A stretch of DNA of 64,000 bases from Microtetraspora malaysiensis (lineage in GTDB: Bacteria > Actinomycetota > Actinomycetes > Streptosporangiales > Streptosporangiaceae). This document shows, piece after piece, positions 17,739 to 25,884 of this stretch. Each line of letters opens with the position of its first letter. Within the stretch, counting starts at the first letter, position 1. The position numbers were made by a program, and so were the translations under genes. The notes beneath the pieces are model-generated. The model saw nothing but the letters and a program-made list of their open reading frames with translations. It was not told the DNA's origin and made no database searches. The stretch is from positions 62,001 through 126,000 of the forward strand of contig NZ_BBYJ01000012.1 in assembly GCF_001528665.1 (NCBI RefSeq). The letters run 5' to 3'.

Positions 17739-18713
17739 TCAGCCGGGCTCGCGGACCACGTCCTCGGCGCGGCGGTCCGGCCGCAGGCCGCGCCAGCTCG
17801 GGTGGCGGAGCCGGCCGTCGGCGGTCCACTCCGCGTACCGCACCTCGCCGACGAGGGTGGGGTCGGTCCAGCGGGCGTCGCGGGCGTGCCCGCGTGGCAC
17901 CTCGTCGGCGAACGGGCTGGTCTCCCGGGTGAGCGGCGCCAGCAGCGCCCCCAGATCGGCGAGCATCGCCTCGGTGAACCCGGTCCCCACGTGTCCGGCG
18001 TAGACCAGCCGTCCCTCCTGGTCGTGGACGCCGAGCAGCAGCGAGCCGATGCCCTTGGCGCGCCTGCCCTCGCCGGGCTTCCACCCGCCGATGACCGCCT
18101 CCTGGGTGCGGAAGTGCTTGATCTTGATCCAGTCCGCGCTGCGCCGCCCCGGCTGGTACGTCGAGGTGAGCCGCTTGGCGACCACGCCCTCCAGGAGCAG
18201 CTCGCGGCTGGTCTCGAAGGCGGTCGCGCCGCCTCCGGGGGAGTACGGCGGCACGTCCCAGCGCTCCCCCGCCGCCACCGTGCGGTCGAGCAGTTCGCGC
18301 CGCTCGGCGTACGGCCGGCGGATCGCCGGCCGGCCCCCGGCGTGCAGGATGTCGAAGATGAGGTACGTCACCGGAGTGGCCCGCGCCAGCAGTCTGATCT
18401 TGACCGGGTCGCGCTGGTGCATCCGCGGCTGGAGGGCGGCGAAGCTGGGCAGCCCCCGGGGTCCGAACGCGACGATCTCCCCGTCCAGCACGGCCTCGTC
18501 CGCGACGGCGCCGGCGAGGGGCCCCAGCTCGGGGTAGGCGACCGTGACGTCCAGCCCGTTGCGCGAGAGCAGCCGCAGCCGCCCGTCCTCGACGTAGCCG
18601 AGGGCCCGCACGCCGTCCCACTTCATCTCGAAACCGAACAACGCGTCCTGCGGCTCCGGCGGCAGCTCCCCCAGCCGGGCCGTCATCGGCTCGTATGCCG
18701 GAAGGTGCCCCAT
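17739..18713 (-). CDS. ATP-dependent DNA ligase (LigD ligase-domain type)
   Basis: A 324-residue ATP-dependent ligase made of the adenylation and OB domains, without the polymerase or nuclease parts of full LigD. Ligase motif I is EMKWDGVRA with Lys as the AMP acceptor; motif III falls in TYLIFDIL, motif IV is EGVVAKR and motif V is DWIKIK. It should seal nicks or ends in NHEJ-like repair. No ku gene is in the window. It begins nine bases after the flavodoxin gene with AGGAG at spacing six, so the two form an operon at the edge of the dormancy island. Confidence 0.9.
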   Translation of the reverse strand: MGHLPAYEPMTARLGELPPEPQDALFGFEMKWDGVRALGYVEDGRLRLLSRNGLDVTVAYPELGPLAGAVADEAVLDGEIVAFGPRGLPSFAALQPRMHQRDPVKIRLLARATPVTYLIFDILHAGGRPAIRRPYAERRELLDRTVAAGERWDVPPYSPGGGATAFETSRELLLEGVVAKRLTSTYQPGRRSADWIKIKHFRTQEAVIGGWKPGEGRRAKGIGSLLLGVHDQEGRLVYAGHVGTGFTEAMLADLGALLAPLTRETSPFADEVPRGHARDARWTDPTLVGEVRYAEWTADGRLRHPSWRGLRPDRRAEDVVREPG

Positions 18714-18722
18714 GTGGGGCTC

Positions 18723-19208
18723 CTACCCCAGCTCGCGGCCGACCGCCTTCGCCCACGCCGTGATCTGGCCACGGTCGCGGAAGTCCCCGGCCATGGTCCT
18801 GGCCATCGCGGACGCGGGGAAGCCGGCGGCGTCCGGCGCCAGCCGCCCTCCGAACGTGGCGTGGCCGAGAGCCTCCAGCCGGACGCACCAGCGGGCGACG
18901 TTCGGCGTCGGCGGGATGTCCTCCTCCACGGCCGAGCCGTCCAGCGGGCCGCTGCTGAACAGCCACACCGACAGAGCCCGCAGGGTCGCCGCGTGACGGA
19001 GCGCGAACCTCCGGGCGTCCTTGTGCCACCGCCGGGCGTAGAGCGCGCCCCCGAGGATCACCGCGTCGTGTTCCCGTACGTCGCGGGCGTCCGCCGCCGC
19101 GACGACGTCGGCCTGGTGGCCCTCCTCGCGCAGCGCCTGGCCGATCCATTCCGCGATCTCGGCCGTGGCCCCCATCTTGGAGCCGTACGCGACCAGTACC
19201 CGTGCCAT
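18723..19208 (-). CDS. Flavodoxin-domain protein
   Basis: A 161-residue FMN-binding flavodoxin-like protein. It starts with the phosphate-binding loop YGSKMGATAEIA and has AVILGGALYARRWHKDA in the second half, as in HemG-like flavodoxin-domain proteins. An electron-transfer or oxidoreductase role is likely; the partner is unknown. The ATG at 19208 has a very strong GGAGGTGATC ribosome site. A near match to the dormancy box lies 50 bases upstream, and the ligase gene follows in the same operon. Confidence 0.82.
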   Translation of the reverse strand: MARVLVAYGSKMGATAEIAEWIGQALREEGHQADVVAAADARDVREHDAVILGGALYARRWHKDARRFALRHAATLRALSVWLFSSGPLDGSAVEEDIPPTPNVARWCVRLEALGHATFGGRLAPDAAGFPASAMARTMAGDFRDRGQITAWAKAVGRELG

Positions 19209-19257
19209 CAAGATCACCTCCGGTGATCAGTCTCCGGACACGCACGGAGAACGGTCA

Positions 19258-19271
19258 GGGCCGAAGGTCGG
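19258..19271 (-). promoter_or_regulatory. Possible DosR-type box upstream of flavodoxin-ligase operon
   Basis: GGGCCGAAGGTCGG matches the local consensus RGGNCNNARGTCCC at 12 of 14 positions, failing in the last two. It lies 50 bases before the flavodoxin start. This is the weakest of the six sites that I list. Confidence 0.35.
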
Positions 19272-19322
19272 TGCGGGGCGCGCCGTTGGTCCCCGGACGG
19301 CGCCGGCACGCCGCGGCACCGG

Positions 19323-19817
19323 TCAGTCGGGCGGGAGGACGGGGCTGAGGTGGAACAACCCGGTCCGCACCTCGCCGCCGCGCTCCCGCGTCCGGCCCTG
19401 CTCCTCGTCGCGGGCGGCGCGGCCCGACACCGCCTTCAGCACGTCGCTGACCGTGATCAGGCCGAGCAACCTGCCCGCCGCGGACACGACGGGTACGGCG
19501 TCGCAGCCGACGTCGAGCATGACGCAGGTGATCCGCGACAGTGTCTGCCCCGGCCCCACCTTCGGCAGGCGACGCCGGCCGAGGAGGCTGCGCACCTGGC
19601 GGCGCGAGTGTTCGTCCGGCCCGCCGCCGCACCAGGTGGCGGCGACGTCCTCCCTGGTCAGGACACCGAGGACGTGGCAGGCGTCGTCCACGACGGGCAG
19701 GTGGTGGACGTCGGCGCGGCGCATCAGCTCCCACGCCATCAGCGGCGACTCCTCCGCGGTGACCGTGACCAGCACGCGGGTCATGATCTGCTCCGCGGTC
19801 AGGTCCTCCACGCTCAT
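19323..19817 (-). CDS. CBS-domain pair protein
   Basis: A 164-residue protein consisting of two CBS motifs (MTRVLVTVTAEESPLMAWE; VGCDAVPVVSAAGRLLGLI) and a charged C-terminal tail. Such stand-alone CBS pairs bind adenine nucleotides and are regularly found near universal stress proteins. The ATG has GGAGGAG just upstream and overlaps the stop codon of the preceding universal stress gene (ATGA), so the two are translated together and may work together as sensors of energy state. Confidence 0.85.
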   Translation of the reverse strand: MSVEDLTAEQIMTRVLVTVTAEESPLMAWELMRRADVHHLPVVDDACHVLGVLTREDVAATWCGGGPDEHSRRQVRSLLGRRRLPKVGPGQTLSRITCVMLDVGCDAVPVVSAAGRLLGLITVSDVLKAVSGRAARDEEQGRTRERGGEVRTGLFHLSPVLPPD

Positions 19818-20704
19818 CGCTCCTCCTCTCCCCCGCCCACCACGGCGACGGCGCAGTGAGCCCGGTGCAGGACGCCGTGGCCGACCGACCCCAGCACGGC
19901 GGAACCGAACGCGCCGAGGCCCCGGGACCCGACCACGAGCAGGTCGGCCCGGCGCGAGAACTCCGACAGGACCGCGATCGGGTGCCCGCAGATGAAGGAC
20001 TGCTCCACCTGCACGCCGGGGTGCTTGTCGCGCCACGGCGCGATCCGCCGGCGGGCCGTGTCCGCGCTCTGGTCGAAGACCTCTTCCAGCGCCCGTGTGT
20101 AGCCGACCCCGAACGGGGTGAACGCGGGCACCTGCCAGGCGTGGACGACCCGCACCGGGACCCCGCGCAGCTCGGCCTCCTCGAACGCGTACCGCATGGC
20201 GGCCTCGGAGTGCTCGGAGCCGTCGAAGCCGACGACGATCTCCCGCCCCGCCTCCTCGTCCGGCCCGCGTACGTCCTTGCCCGGTCCGCGGACGATCACG
20301 ACGGGGCAGGCGGCGTGACCGGCCAGGCCCAACCCGACGGAGCCGAGCACGAGCCCGGCGAAGCCGCCCATGCCCCGGCTGCCGACCACCATGGCCGTGG
20401 CCTTCCGGGACTCGGCCTTCATCTTCTCCACGACCGTTCCGGAGGCCAGTTCCGCGGTGACGGCGAGCCCCGGGACCCGTTCCCTCGCCCGCTGCGCGGC
20501 CGCGTTGATCACACCCTCGCAGTGCTCGGAGAGCGACTGGTCGTACCCCTCGACGCCGTGGAAGGGGTACCGGTGCGACCACGGCTCACGGACGTGCACG
20601 ATCTTCAGCGGCGCGCCCCGGCGTGCCGCGTCGTCGGCGGCCCAGTCCACCGCCGCGGTCGACTGCGGGGAACCGTCTACTCCGACGACGATGGGTGCGA
20701 TCAT
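19814..20704 (-). CDS. Universal stress protein, two UspA domains
   Basis: A 296-residue tandem UspA protein of the type enriched in DosR regulons. Each half starts with a nucleotide-binding strand (IVVGVDGSPQST; IVVGFDGSEHSE) and ends with the ATP loop G-X2-G-X9-G-S (GSRGMGGFAGLVLGS; GSRGLGAFGSAVLGS). ATP binding is therefore likely. The ATG has AAGGAG seven bases upstream. A dormancy-type box lies 83 bases upstream, shared with the divergent response regulator gene. Confidence 0.9.
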   Translation of the reverse strand: MIAPIVVGVDGSPQSTAAVDWAADDAARRGAPLKIVHVREPWSHRYPFHGVEGYDQSLSEHCEGVINAAAQRARERVPGLAVTAELASGTVVEKMKAESRKATAMVVGSRGMGGFAGLVLGSVGLGLAGHAACPVVIVRGPGKDVRGPDEEAGREIVVGFDGSEHSEAAMRYAFEEAELRGVPVRVVHAWQVPAFTPFGVGYTRALEEVFDQSADTARRRIAPWRDKHPGVQVEQSFICGHPIAVLSEFSRRADLLVVGSRGLGAFGSAVLGSVGHGVLHRAHCAVAVVGGGEEER

Positions 20705-20786
20705 GGCGCGTCTCCTTCTAGGGCCGGTGAATTCCATTCCACCACTGGGCTCTCGCCCGCCCAGCGGCCGAACGTCCCATGATTGC

Positions 20787-20800
20787 GGGACCTCCGGCCC
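20787..20800. promoter_or_regulatory. DosR-type box between usp and the dosR-like gene
   Basis: GGGACCTCCGGCCC (reverse GGGCCGGAGGTCCC) fits RGGNCNNARGTCCC at all 14 positions. It is 83 bases from the minus-strand stress gene and 76 bases from the plus-strand regulator gene, so it could serve both. Confidence 0.55.
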
Positions 20801-20875
20801 CGCGCCCGACGGGAACAGCCGGCCTCGTCCCGGCCGCCTACCCATCCAGACGGATCGGACGCTAGCGTGCATGAC

Positions 20876-21517
20876 ATGATTCGTGTATTCCTCCTCGACG
20901 ATCACGAGGTCGTGCGGCGCGGTGTGGCGGCCCTGCTCGAGGCCGAGGACGACATCGAGGTCATCGGCGAGGCGGGAACGGCCGAGTCCGCGATCGCCCG
21001 CATCCCGGCGCTCAAGCCGGATGTCGCCGTCCTCGACGTACGACTGCCCGACGGCAGCGGCGTCGACGTCTGCCGGGAGGTGCGCTCGCGGATGCCCGAG
21101 CTGGCCTGCCTCATGTTGACGTCCTTCGCCGACGACGAGGCGCTGTTCGACGCCGTGATGGCCGGGGCCTCCGGGTACGTGCTCAAGCAGATCCACGGCT
21201 CCGACCTGGTCGGCGCGGTGCGGACGGTGGCCTCGGGGCAGTCGCTGCTCGACCCGCAGACGACGGCGAGCATGCTGCAGCGCCTGCGCGAGCAGGCCGA
21301 CAAGCGTGACCCGCTGGCGGCGCTGTCGGAGCAGGAACGGCACATCCTGGAGCTGATCGGCGAGGGGCTGACCAACCGGCAGATCGGCGAGCGGCTCTAC
21401 CTGGCCGAGAAGACCGTCAAGAACTACGTGTCCAACCTGCTGAGCAAGCTCAACATGCAGCGCCGCACGCAGGCGGCGGCCCTGGCCGCACGGCTCAAGG
21501 TCGACCGCGGCGAGTGA
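20876..21517 (+). CDS. dosR: DosR/DevR-type NarL-family response regulator
   Basis: A 213-residue response regulator, almost the length of mycobacterial DosR (217). The receiver domain has Asp54 as phosphoacceptor in AVLDVRLPDG, with Thr82 and Lys104 at exactly the DosR positions. The C-terminal LuxR domain keeps the DosR DNA-contact residues Lys179, Lys182 and Asn183 in AEKTVKNYVSNLLSKL. DosR switches cells into hypoxic or nitric-oxide dormancy. The surrounding genes include several classical DosR targets. An upstream in-frame GTG would add three residues. No sensor kinase (DosS/DosT type) is adjacent or anywhere in the window, so the signal input must come from elsewhere. Confidence 0.92.
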   Translation: MIRVFLLDDHEVVRRGVAALLEAEDDIEVIGEAGTAESAIARIPALKPDVAVLDVRLPDGSGVDVCREVRSRMPELACLMLTSFADDEALFDAVMAGASGYVLKQIHGSDLVGAVRTVASGQSLLDPQTTASMLQRLREQADKRDPLAALSEQERHILELIGEGLTNRQIGERLYLAEKTVKNYVSNLLSKLNMQRRTQAAALAARLKVDRGE

Positions 21518-21549
21518 CGGGGGCCCGGGGCGCCCGGCGTCGCCGCCGG

Positions 21550-22212
21550 TCAGTGGAGCGGCGGCACCACGAGGTCGTTCTTGGCGAACGTGATCTCGGT
21601 CGTCACGCCGATCACGCCCTCGACCGCGCGTACCGCCTCGACGAGGTGGGCGATCTGCGAGCGCCTGTGCACCCTGCCCCGGATGGTGACCATGCCGCAC
21701 TCGATGAGGACGTCCAGGCACTCCGGGTCGGCCTGGTGCCCGATCACCTCGGCGATGTCGGCGCGGATGTCCTCCACCGGGCGGTTGAAGATCCGGAGCA
21801 GATCGGACTGGTGGACGGTCCCGACGATGCGCCCGGTGACCGGGTCGATCACGGGGAGCTGCTTGATCCGCTTCTCGTGCATCAGTCGCGCGGCGACCCG
21901 TACGGGGGTTCCGGGGGTCACGGTCACCGGCGGCGTGCTCATGATCTCGGCGGCGGTGACGCCGAGCGCCTTGCGGTGCTCGCGCCGCCGCCTGCCCGGG
22001 TCCAGGAGCGCGCCGGGTCCTCCGGGCGCGCCGGTCTCGCGGAGCAGCAGGTCGTCCTCCGAGACGACGCCGACGGGCCGGCGCTCGGCGTCGATCACCG
22101 CAACCGCGCCCACCCTGTACCTCTCCATCGCGGCGGCGATGTCGGCGAAGCCCGCGTCCTCCTGGACCGCGATGGCCACACGTCCCATGACGTCTCTGAC
22201 CGTGACGGACAT
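21550..22212 (-). CDS. CBS pair plus BON domain protein
   Basis: A 220-residue protein with two CBS motifs (residues 1-60 and 85-145) and a C-terminal BON domain (about 155-212, CGMVTIRGRVHRRSQIAHLV). CBS-BON proteins are common in actinobacterial stress islands; the CBS part probably senses adenylates and the BON part may bind lipid or membrane. GGGAGG precedes the ATG by five. A dormancy-type box lies 90 bases upstream. A second protein of the same architecture is encoded at 25885. Confidence 0.87.
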   Translation of the reverse strand: MSVTVRDVMGRVAIAVQEDAGFADIAAAMERYRVGAVAVIDAERRPVGVVSEDDLLLRETGAPGGPGALLDPGRRRREHRKALGVTAAEIMSTPPVTVTPGTPVRVAARLMHEKRIKQLPVIDPVTGRIVGTVHQSDLLRIFNRPVEDIRADIAEVIGHQADPECLDVLIECGMVTIRGRVHRRSQIAHLVEAVRAVEGVIGVTTEITFAKNDLVVPPLH

Positions 22213-22301
22213 GGCGTCCTCCCTCGCTGCCGCTCCCTCGCTCCCGACCAGGGTCCGCCCGGGGCGGAGCCCCCGGGCAGCGGCGTACGTCCTCCGCACG
22301 C

Positions 22302-22315
22302 GGGGCTTAGGTCCC
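22302..22315. promoter_or_regulatory. DosR-type box before CBS-BON gene
   Basis: GGGGCTTAGGTCCC fits the local consensus at all positions. It is 90 bases upstream of the CBS-BON start (minus strand) and 121 bases from the divergent HTH-PNPOx start (plus strand). Confidence 0.55.
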
Positions 22316-22435
22316 AGAATGCCCCGCTCAGGGCGGTATAAGCGGCCGGGGCAGGGGTATCGCGACGACGGCGGCGGGTACGGCGTACCGTCGCTTCTGA
22401 AGGTGTCATGACCCCCGACAAAGGAAGGGGAGCCG

Positions 22436-23104
22436 ATGTCCCGCCGAACGGTCTCGCCCGGTGATCTTGGCCGCCGCATCGCCCACCACCGCAAGCGCCT
22501 GGGCCTCAGCCGTGAGGAGCTGGCGGAGCGCGCGGGCATGGCTCCCGGTTTCGTGGAGTACGTCGAGGAGGCCGCCGCCTCGATCACCGAGGAGGCGCTG
22601 CTGCGGCTCGCGGCGGCGCTGGAGACCACCACGGACGATCTGCTCGGCGCCGACATGGACCGGCCGCCCGGCCAGGGACCGGCCACGGCGCACCCGGTCC
22701 TGCACGCGCTCGATCCCGAGGAGTGCATGCGCCTGATCGAGCCGGGCGGCGTGGGCAGGGTCGCCTTCAGCGGGCCCTGCGGGCCGACGGTCCTCCCGGT
22801 GAATTTCAAGGTCTACAAGGGCGCGATCGTCTTCCGCACCCAGTACGGCGGACCGATGGAGGAAGCGGTGCGCACCGGACTGGAAGGCGTCGAGCTGACG
22901 ATCGGCTTCGAGGTCGACCACATCGACGAGGTCAACCGCGAGGGGTGGAGCGTCCTCGTCCAGGGGCCCGCGCACCGCGTCTCGGCGGACGAGCTGGAGG
23001 AGGCGGCCGGCACCGGGGTGGAGCCCTGGGCCGGGGGCGCGCGCGAGACGTACATCCGGATCGCGCCGCACACCATCAGCGGCCGCCGGATCAGCAGCTT
23101 TTGA
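22436..23104 (+). CDS. XRE helix-turn-helix fused to PNPOx-like flavin-binding domain
   Basis: A 222-residue fusion. Residues 8-68 are an XRE-type HTH (LGRRIAHHRKRLGLSREELA) and residues 85-215 a split-barrel PNPOx/F420-binding domain (CMRLIEPGGVGRVAFSG, VLPVNFKVYKGAIVFRT). This arrangement is seen in many actinomycetes and suggests a regulator that binds a flavin or F420, but no ligand has been shown to my knowledge. A purine-rich ribosome site (GGAAGGGGAG) precedes the ATG. It is divergent from the CBS-BON gene. Confidence 0.86.
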   Translation: MSRRTVSPGDLGRRIAHHRKRLGLSREELAERAGMAPGFVEYVEEAAASITEEALLRLAAALETTTDDLLGADMDRPPGQGPATAHPVLHALDPEECMRLIEPGGVGRVAFSGPCGPTVLPVNFKVYKGAIVFRTQYGGPMEEAVRTGLEGVELTIGFEVDHIDEVNREGWSVLVQGPAHRVSADELEEAAGTGVEPWAGGARETYIRIAPHTISGRRISSF

Positions 23105-23208
23105 CCGTAAATTCTCCACAAAAGTTACAAATAGCGACATGCCAAGCCAAAAGCCCCTTCCGTTCGCGATGGGCCGAGGGGACGCTGAGATCGGGAGGTG
23201 TGTTCACT

Positions 23209-23475
23209 ATGGAGCGCAAGGAGTGGAACGTCGAGATCTTCATCGACGAGGACGAAACCGACCAGGTGACCACAGCCCGGGCCGTGCTACACGCGGGCGA
23301 CGGCACCCGGCACGAGAGCGTGGCACACGCCCGGCGCAACCCGCATGACCGGCCGGTGCCGCAGATCGGGGACGAGCTGGCGGCAGGGCGCGCCCTGTCC
23401 GACCTGGCCGCCAAACTGATCGAGGACGGCGCCGAGGACGTGGCCCAGTTCGCCGCGGCCGCCCGGTCCAGCTGA
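23209..23475 (+). CDS. DUF1876 protein (Rv1738/Rv2632c family)
   Basis: A complete 88-residue protein. The sequence KEWNVEIFIDEDETDQVTTA, then ARRNPHDRPVPQIGDELA and a C-terminal helix, is the DUF1876 fold. In M. tuberculosis the family includes Rv1738, a strongly DosR-induced protein suggested to resemble ribosome hibernation factors. GGGAGGTG lies eight to nine bases before the ATG. No full dormancy box was found upstream; only a GGGGAC half-site is present near 23178. A strong hairpin follows the gene. Confidence 0.88.
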   Translation: MERKEWNVEIFIDEDETDQVTTARAVLHAGDGTRHESVAHARRNPHDRPVPQIGDELAAGRALSDLAAKLIEDGAEDVAQFAAAARSS

Positions 23476-23503
23476 GCCTTCTCGGGTCGCCCACGGAATC
23501 CGA

Positions 23504-23544
23504 GGCGGGGGCGGGGGCGGCGAACAGCCGGCCCGCCCCCGCCC
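23504..23544. terminator. Bidirectional GC-rich terminator
   Basis: GGCGGGGGCGGG can pair with CCCGCCCCCGCC downstream around a loop of about 17 bases, part of which (GGC/GCC) can also pair. It sits between the convergent DUF1876 and universal stress genes. Confidence 0.55.
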
Positions 23545-23549
23545 GCGTC

Positions 23550-24401
23550 TCACCGCTCCCGGGGCGGCGGGATCACGGCCACCGGGCAGTCGGCGTGCTG
23601 GAGGAGGGCGTTGCTGACGGAGCCGAGCACCAGCCCGGCCAGGTCGCCGCGCCCGCGGGACCCGACGACGAGCAGCCCCGCCCCGGCCGACGCCTCCTTC
23701 AGCACCTCGACCGGGTGCCCGTTGACGACGTGCTCGGTGACCTTCACCTCGGGGTGGCGGCGCGCCGGGCCCGCCAACGCCTCGGACAGCATGGCGCGCA
23801 GGCCGTCCTCCTCCTGCGCGGACGCGGCGGCCTCGAAGCCGCCGGCGACCAGCCCCCGCCAGGCGTGGACGGCGTGCAGTTCCGCGTCATGGAGGGCGGC
23901 CTCGGCGAACGCGAACTCGACGGCGCCGGCGTTCGACAGCGCCCCGTCCACGCCCACCACGATCCTGCGGCGGCCCTCCGCCGGGAGCGCGCGGACCACG
24001 ACGACAGGGGACGGCGCCCTTCCGGCCACACCGAGCGCCACGGAGCCGAGCAGAAGCCCGCGGAAGCCGCCGAGCCCGTGGTTGCCGACCACGAGCAGTT
24101 CCGCCTCCTCCGCCGCCTTGATCAACGCGGTCCGGGCATCCCCCGGCAGCAGGGCGGACTCGACGGCCACATCTCCTTCCTGCTCCCCGATCCGGTCCAA
24201 CGCCTCGGCGACAACGGTGTCGGCTCCTTCCCGCATCCACCTCGCCACGTCCGTGTACGGACCGTGGGGAGGCATCTCGGACGCCCACTTCGGCATCGCG
24301 TGGACCACGCGCAAGGGAGTACCGCGCAACGCCGCTTCACGAGCCGCCCAGGCGGCGGCCTCCAGCCCCGCCCCGGAACCGTCGACACCAACGATGATCA
24401 T
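23550..24401 (-). CDS. Universal stress protein, two UspA domains (second copy)
   Basis: A 283-residue tandem UspA protein, paralogous to the one at 19814-20704. Both ATP loops are complete (GNHGLGGFRGLLLGS and GSRGRGDLAGLVLGS). GGAGAG precedes the ATG by five bases. A palindrome CACAGGTCCCTGTG sits 27 bases upstream of the start and includes only half of the dormancy-type box. Divergent from the small GerW-like gene and the alcohol dehydrogenase. Confidence 0.9.
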   Translation of the reverse strand: MIIVGVDGSGAGLEAAAWAAREAALRGTPLRVVHAMPKWASEMPPHGPYTDVARWMREGADTVVAEALDRIGEQEGDVAVESALLPGDARTALIKAAEEAELLVVGNHGLGGFRGLLLGSVALGVAGRAPSPVVVVRALPAEGRRRIVVGVDGALSNAGAVEFAFAEAALHDAELHAVHAWRGLVAGGFEAAASAQEEDGLRAMLSEALAGPARRHPEVKVTEHVVNGHPVEVLKEASAGAGLLVVGSRGRGDLAGLVLGSVSNALLQHADCPVAVIPPPRER

Positions 24402-24533
24402 CTTTTCTCTCCTTCATCGCGAAACCCCACAGGTCCCTGTGTACCCGGCCGGGCCCGGAGGTGCGGTTTCCCGTCTTTCGTGGTCGCCGTACGCGGGAAT
24501 GAATAGAGGGACATTCGCCGCGAAAGGGCCGTG

Positions 24534-24689
24534 ATGGACATCATCCAGATGATCGAGCAAGCACAGGACAAACCCGTGGTCAAACGCGTGTTCGGCGAAC
24601 CGATCGTCCAGGACGGCATCACGGTCATCCCGGTCGCCCGGGTCGCCGGAGGCGGAGACGGCCACGGCGATCGGGGCCGAGAGGATTGA
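24534..24689 (+). CDS. Very small GerW/YtfJ-like protein
   Basis: A 51-residue open frame with good codon use: it reads [20 protein letters not shown], then [20 protein letters not shown] and a charged end. The phrase [17 protein letters not shown] is the hallmark of the GerW (YtfJ) sporulation family, but these are normally 120-200 residues with a long glycine-rich tail, so this is a mini or truncated version. A GTG directly before the ATG is an alternative start. It overlaps or abuts the alcohol dehydrogenase gene and is probably co-transcribed with it. Confidence 0.65.
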   Translation: MDIIQMIEQAQDKPVVKRVFGEPIVQDGITVIPVARVAGGGDGHGDRGRED

Positions 24690-24694
24690 CCGGC

Positions 24695-25705
24695 ATGGAC
24701 GCCGGCATGGACGCCTGGGTGGTCGCCCGTCCGGGCCCGATCGCCACACGTCCCCTCGAACGGGCACGGCTCCCGGTCCCCACCCCCGGACCCGGCGAGC
24801 TGCTCGTACGCGTCGAGGCCTGCGCCGTCTGCCGTACGGACCTGCATCTGGCGGAGGGTGACCTGCCTCCACGGCGGCCGCGGACCGTCCCCGGCCACGA
24901 GGTCGTCGGCAGGGTGACCGCGCACGGCCCCGGAGCGGAGAGCCCGCCGCTCGGCGCCAGGGTGGGCGTGGCCTGGCTGCGCTCGACGTGCGGACGCTGC
25001 CGCTACTGCCTGCGCGGAGCGGAGAACCTCTGCCCGGAGTCCACCTACACCGGCTGGGACGCCGACGGCGGCTACGCCGAGTACGTCACCGTGCCGGCGG
25101 ACTTCGCGTACCTCCTGCCGGACGATCACGCCGCCGAGACGCTCGCGCCGCTGCTGTGCGCGGGGATCATCGGCTATCGGGCCCTGCTCCGCGCCGACCT
25201 GCCGCCCGGGGGCCGGCTCGGGATCTACGGCTTCGGCGCCTCGGCCCACCTGACGGCGCAGGTCGCCATCGCCCAGGGCGCCGCCGTACACGTGATGACG
25301 CGATCGCAGCAGGCGCGGGAACTGGCCCTGGAGCTGGGCGCGCGGTCGGCGGGCGGGGCATGGGACCCACCGCCCGAGCCGCTGGACGCGGCCATCCTGT
25401 TCGCGCCGGTGGGCGACCTCGTGCCGCCCGCCCTCGCGGCCCTGGACCGCGGCGGGACGCTCGCCGTGGCGGGGATCCACCTGACCGACATCCCGGTGCT
25501 CAACTACGAACGCCACCTGTTCCAGGAGCGGACCCTGCGCAGCGTCACGGCCAACACCCGCGCGGACGGGCGGGCGTTCCTCGAACTCGCCGCGCTGCAC
25601 CCTCCCCGGGTCGCGACCACGCCCTACCCCTTCGCGGCCGCCGACCGGGCCCTGGCCGACCTCGCCGCCGACCGCGTCGAGGGCGCGGCCGTGCTCCTGC
25701 CGTAG
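24695..25705 (+). CDS. Zinc-dependent alcohol dehydrogenase
   Basis: A 336-residue medium-chain dehydrogenase. The catalytic zinc site is built from the Cys of [11 protein letters not shown] and the His-Glu of PGHEVVG. The structural zinc lobe has four cysteines ([15 protein letters not shown]). The NAD(P)-binding loop is YGFGASAHL, where a GxGxxG core would be usual. NAD(P)-dependent oxidation or reduction of an alcohol or aldehyde is likely. A zinc alcohol dehydrogenase is also present in the dormancy-type cluster of Streptomyces coelicolor as I recall it, where fermentation-like redox balance in hypoxia is a plausible role. Alternative starts exist at 24686 (TTG) and 24707. Confidence 0.87.
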   Translation: MDAGMDAWVVARPGPIATRPLERARLPVPTPGPGELLVRVEACAVCRTDLHLAEGDLPPRRPRTVPGHEVVGRVTAHGPGAESPPLGARVGVAWLRSTCGRCRYCLRGAENLCPESTYTGWDADGGYAEYVTVPADFAYLLPDDHAAETLAPLLCAGIIGYRALLRADLPPGGRLGIYGFGASAHLTAQVAIAQGAAVHVMTRSQQARELALELGARSAGGAWDPPPEPLDAAILFAPVGDLVPPALAALDRGGTLAVAGIHLTDIPVLNYERHLFQERTLRSVTANTRADGRAFLELAALHPPRVATTPYPFAAADRALADLAADRVEGAAVLLP

Positions 25706-25792
25706 AGGAGGGAACCCGCGTGCCGCCGCCCCTCCGCTCCGAGGCCCGTCCGGGGGCGGGCATGGGTCTACGTCCGAAGGGCCCTCCGTTTC

Positions 25793-25806
25793 GGGACTTC
25801 CGGCCT
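25793..25806. promoter_or_regulatory. DosR-type box before second CBS-BON gene
   Basis: GGGACTTCCGGCCT (reverse AGGCCGGAAGTCCC) fits the local consensus and is preceded by TTTC, as in the mycobacterial TTSGGGACT half. It ends 79 bases before the CBS-BON start. Confidence 0.55.
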
Positions 25807-25884
25807 CTGCCCGGCGTCGCCCGGCGCCACTTGGATGGTGCCCGGGCATTCCCATCGTTTCCCGGCCGTGTTTGGAGGCACGTG

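Noticed and set aside
20774-20791. GTCCC-N8-GGGAC dyad near the dosR-like promoter
   Set aside because: The half-sites point the opposite way to the dormancy box; the right arm is simply part of the box at 20787-20800.
24424-24441. CACAGGTCCCTGTG palindrome before the second usp gene
   Set aside because: It has only half of the dormancy-box consensus and is too close (27 bases) to the usp start; not counted as a member of the set.
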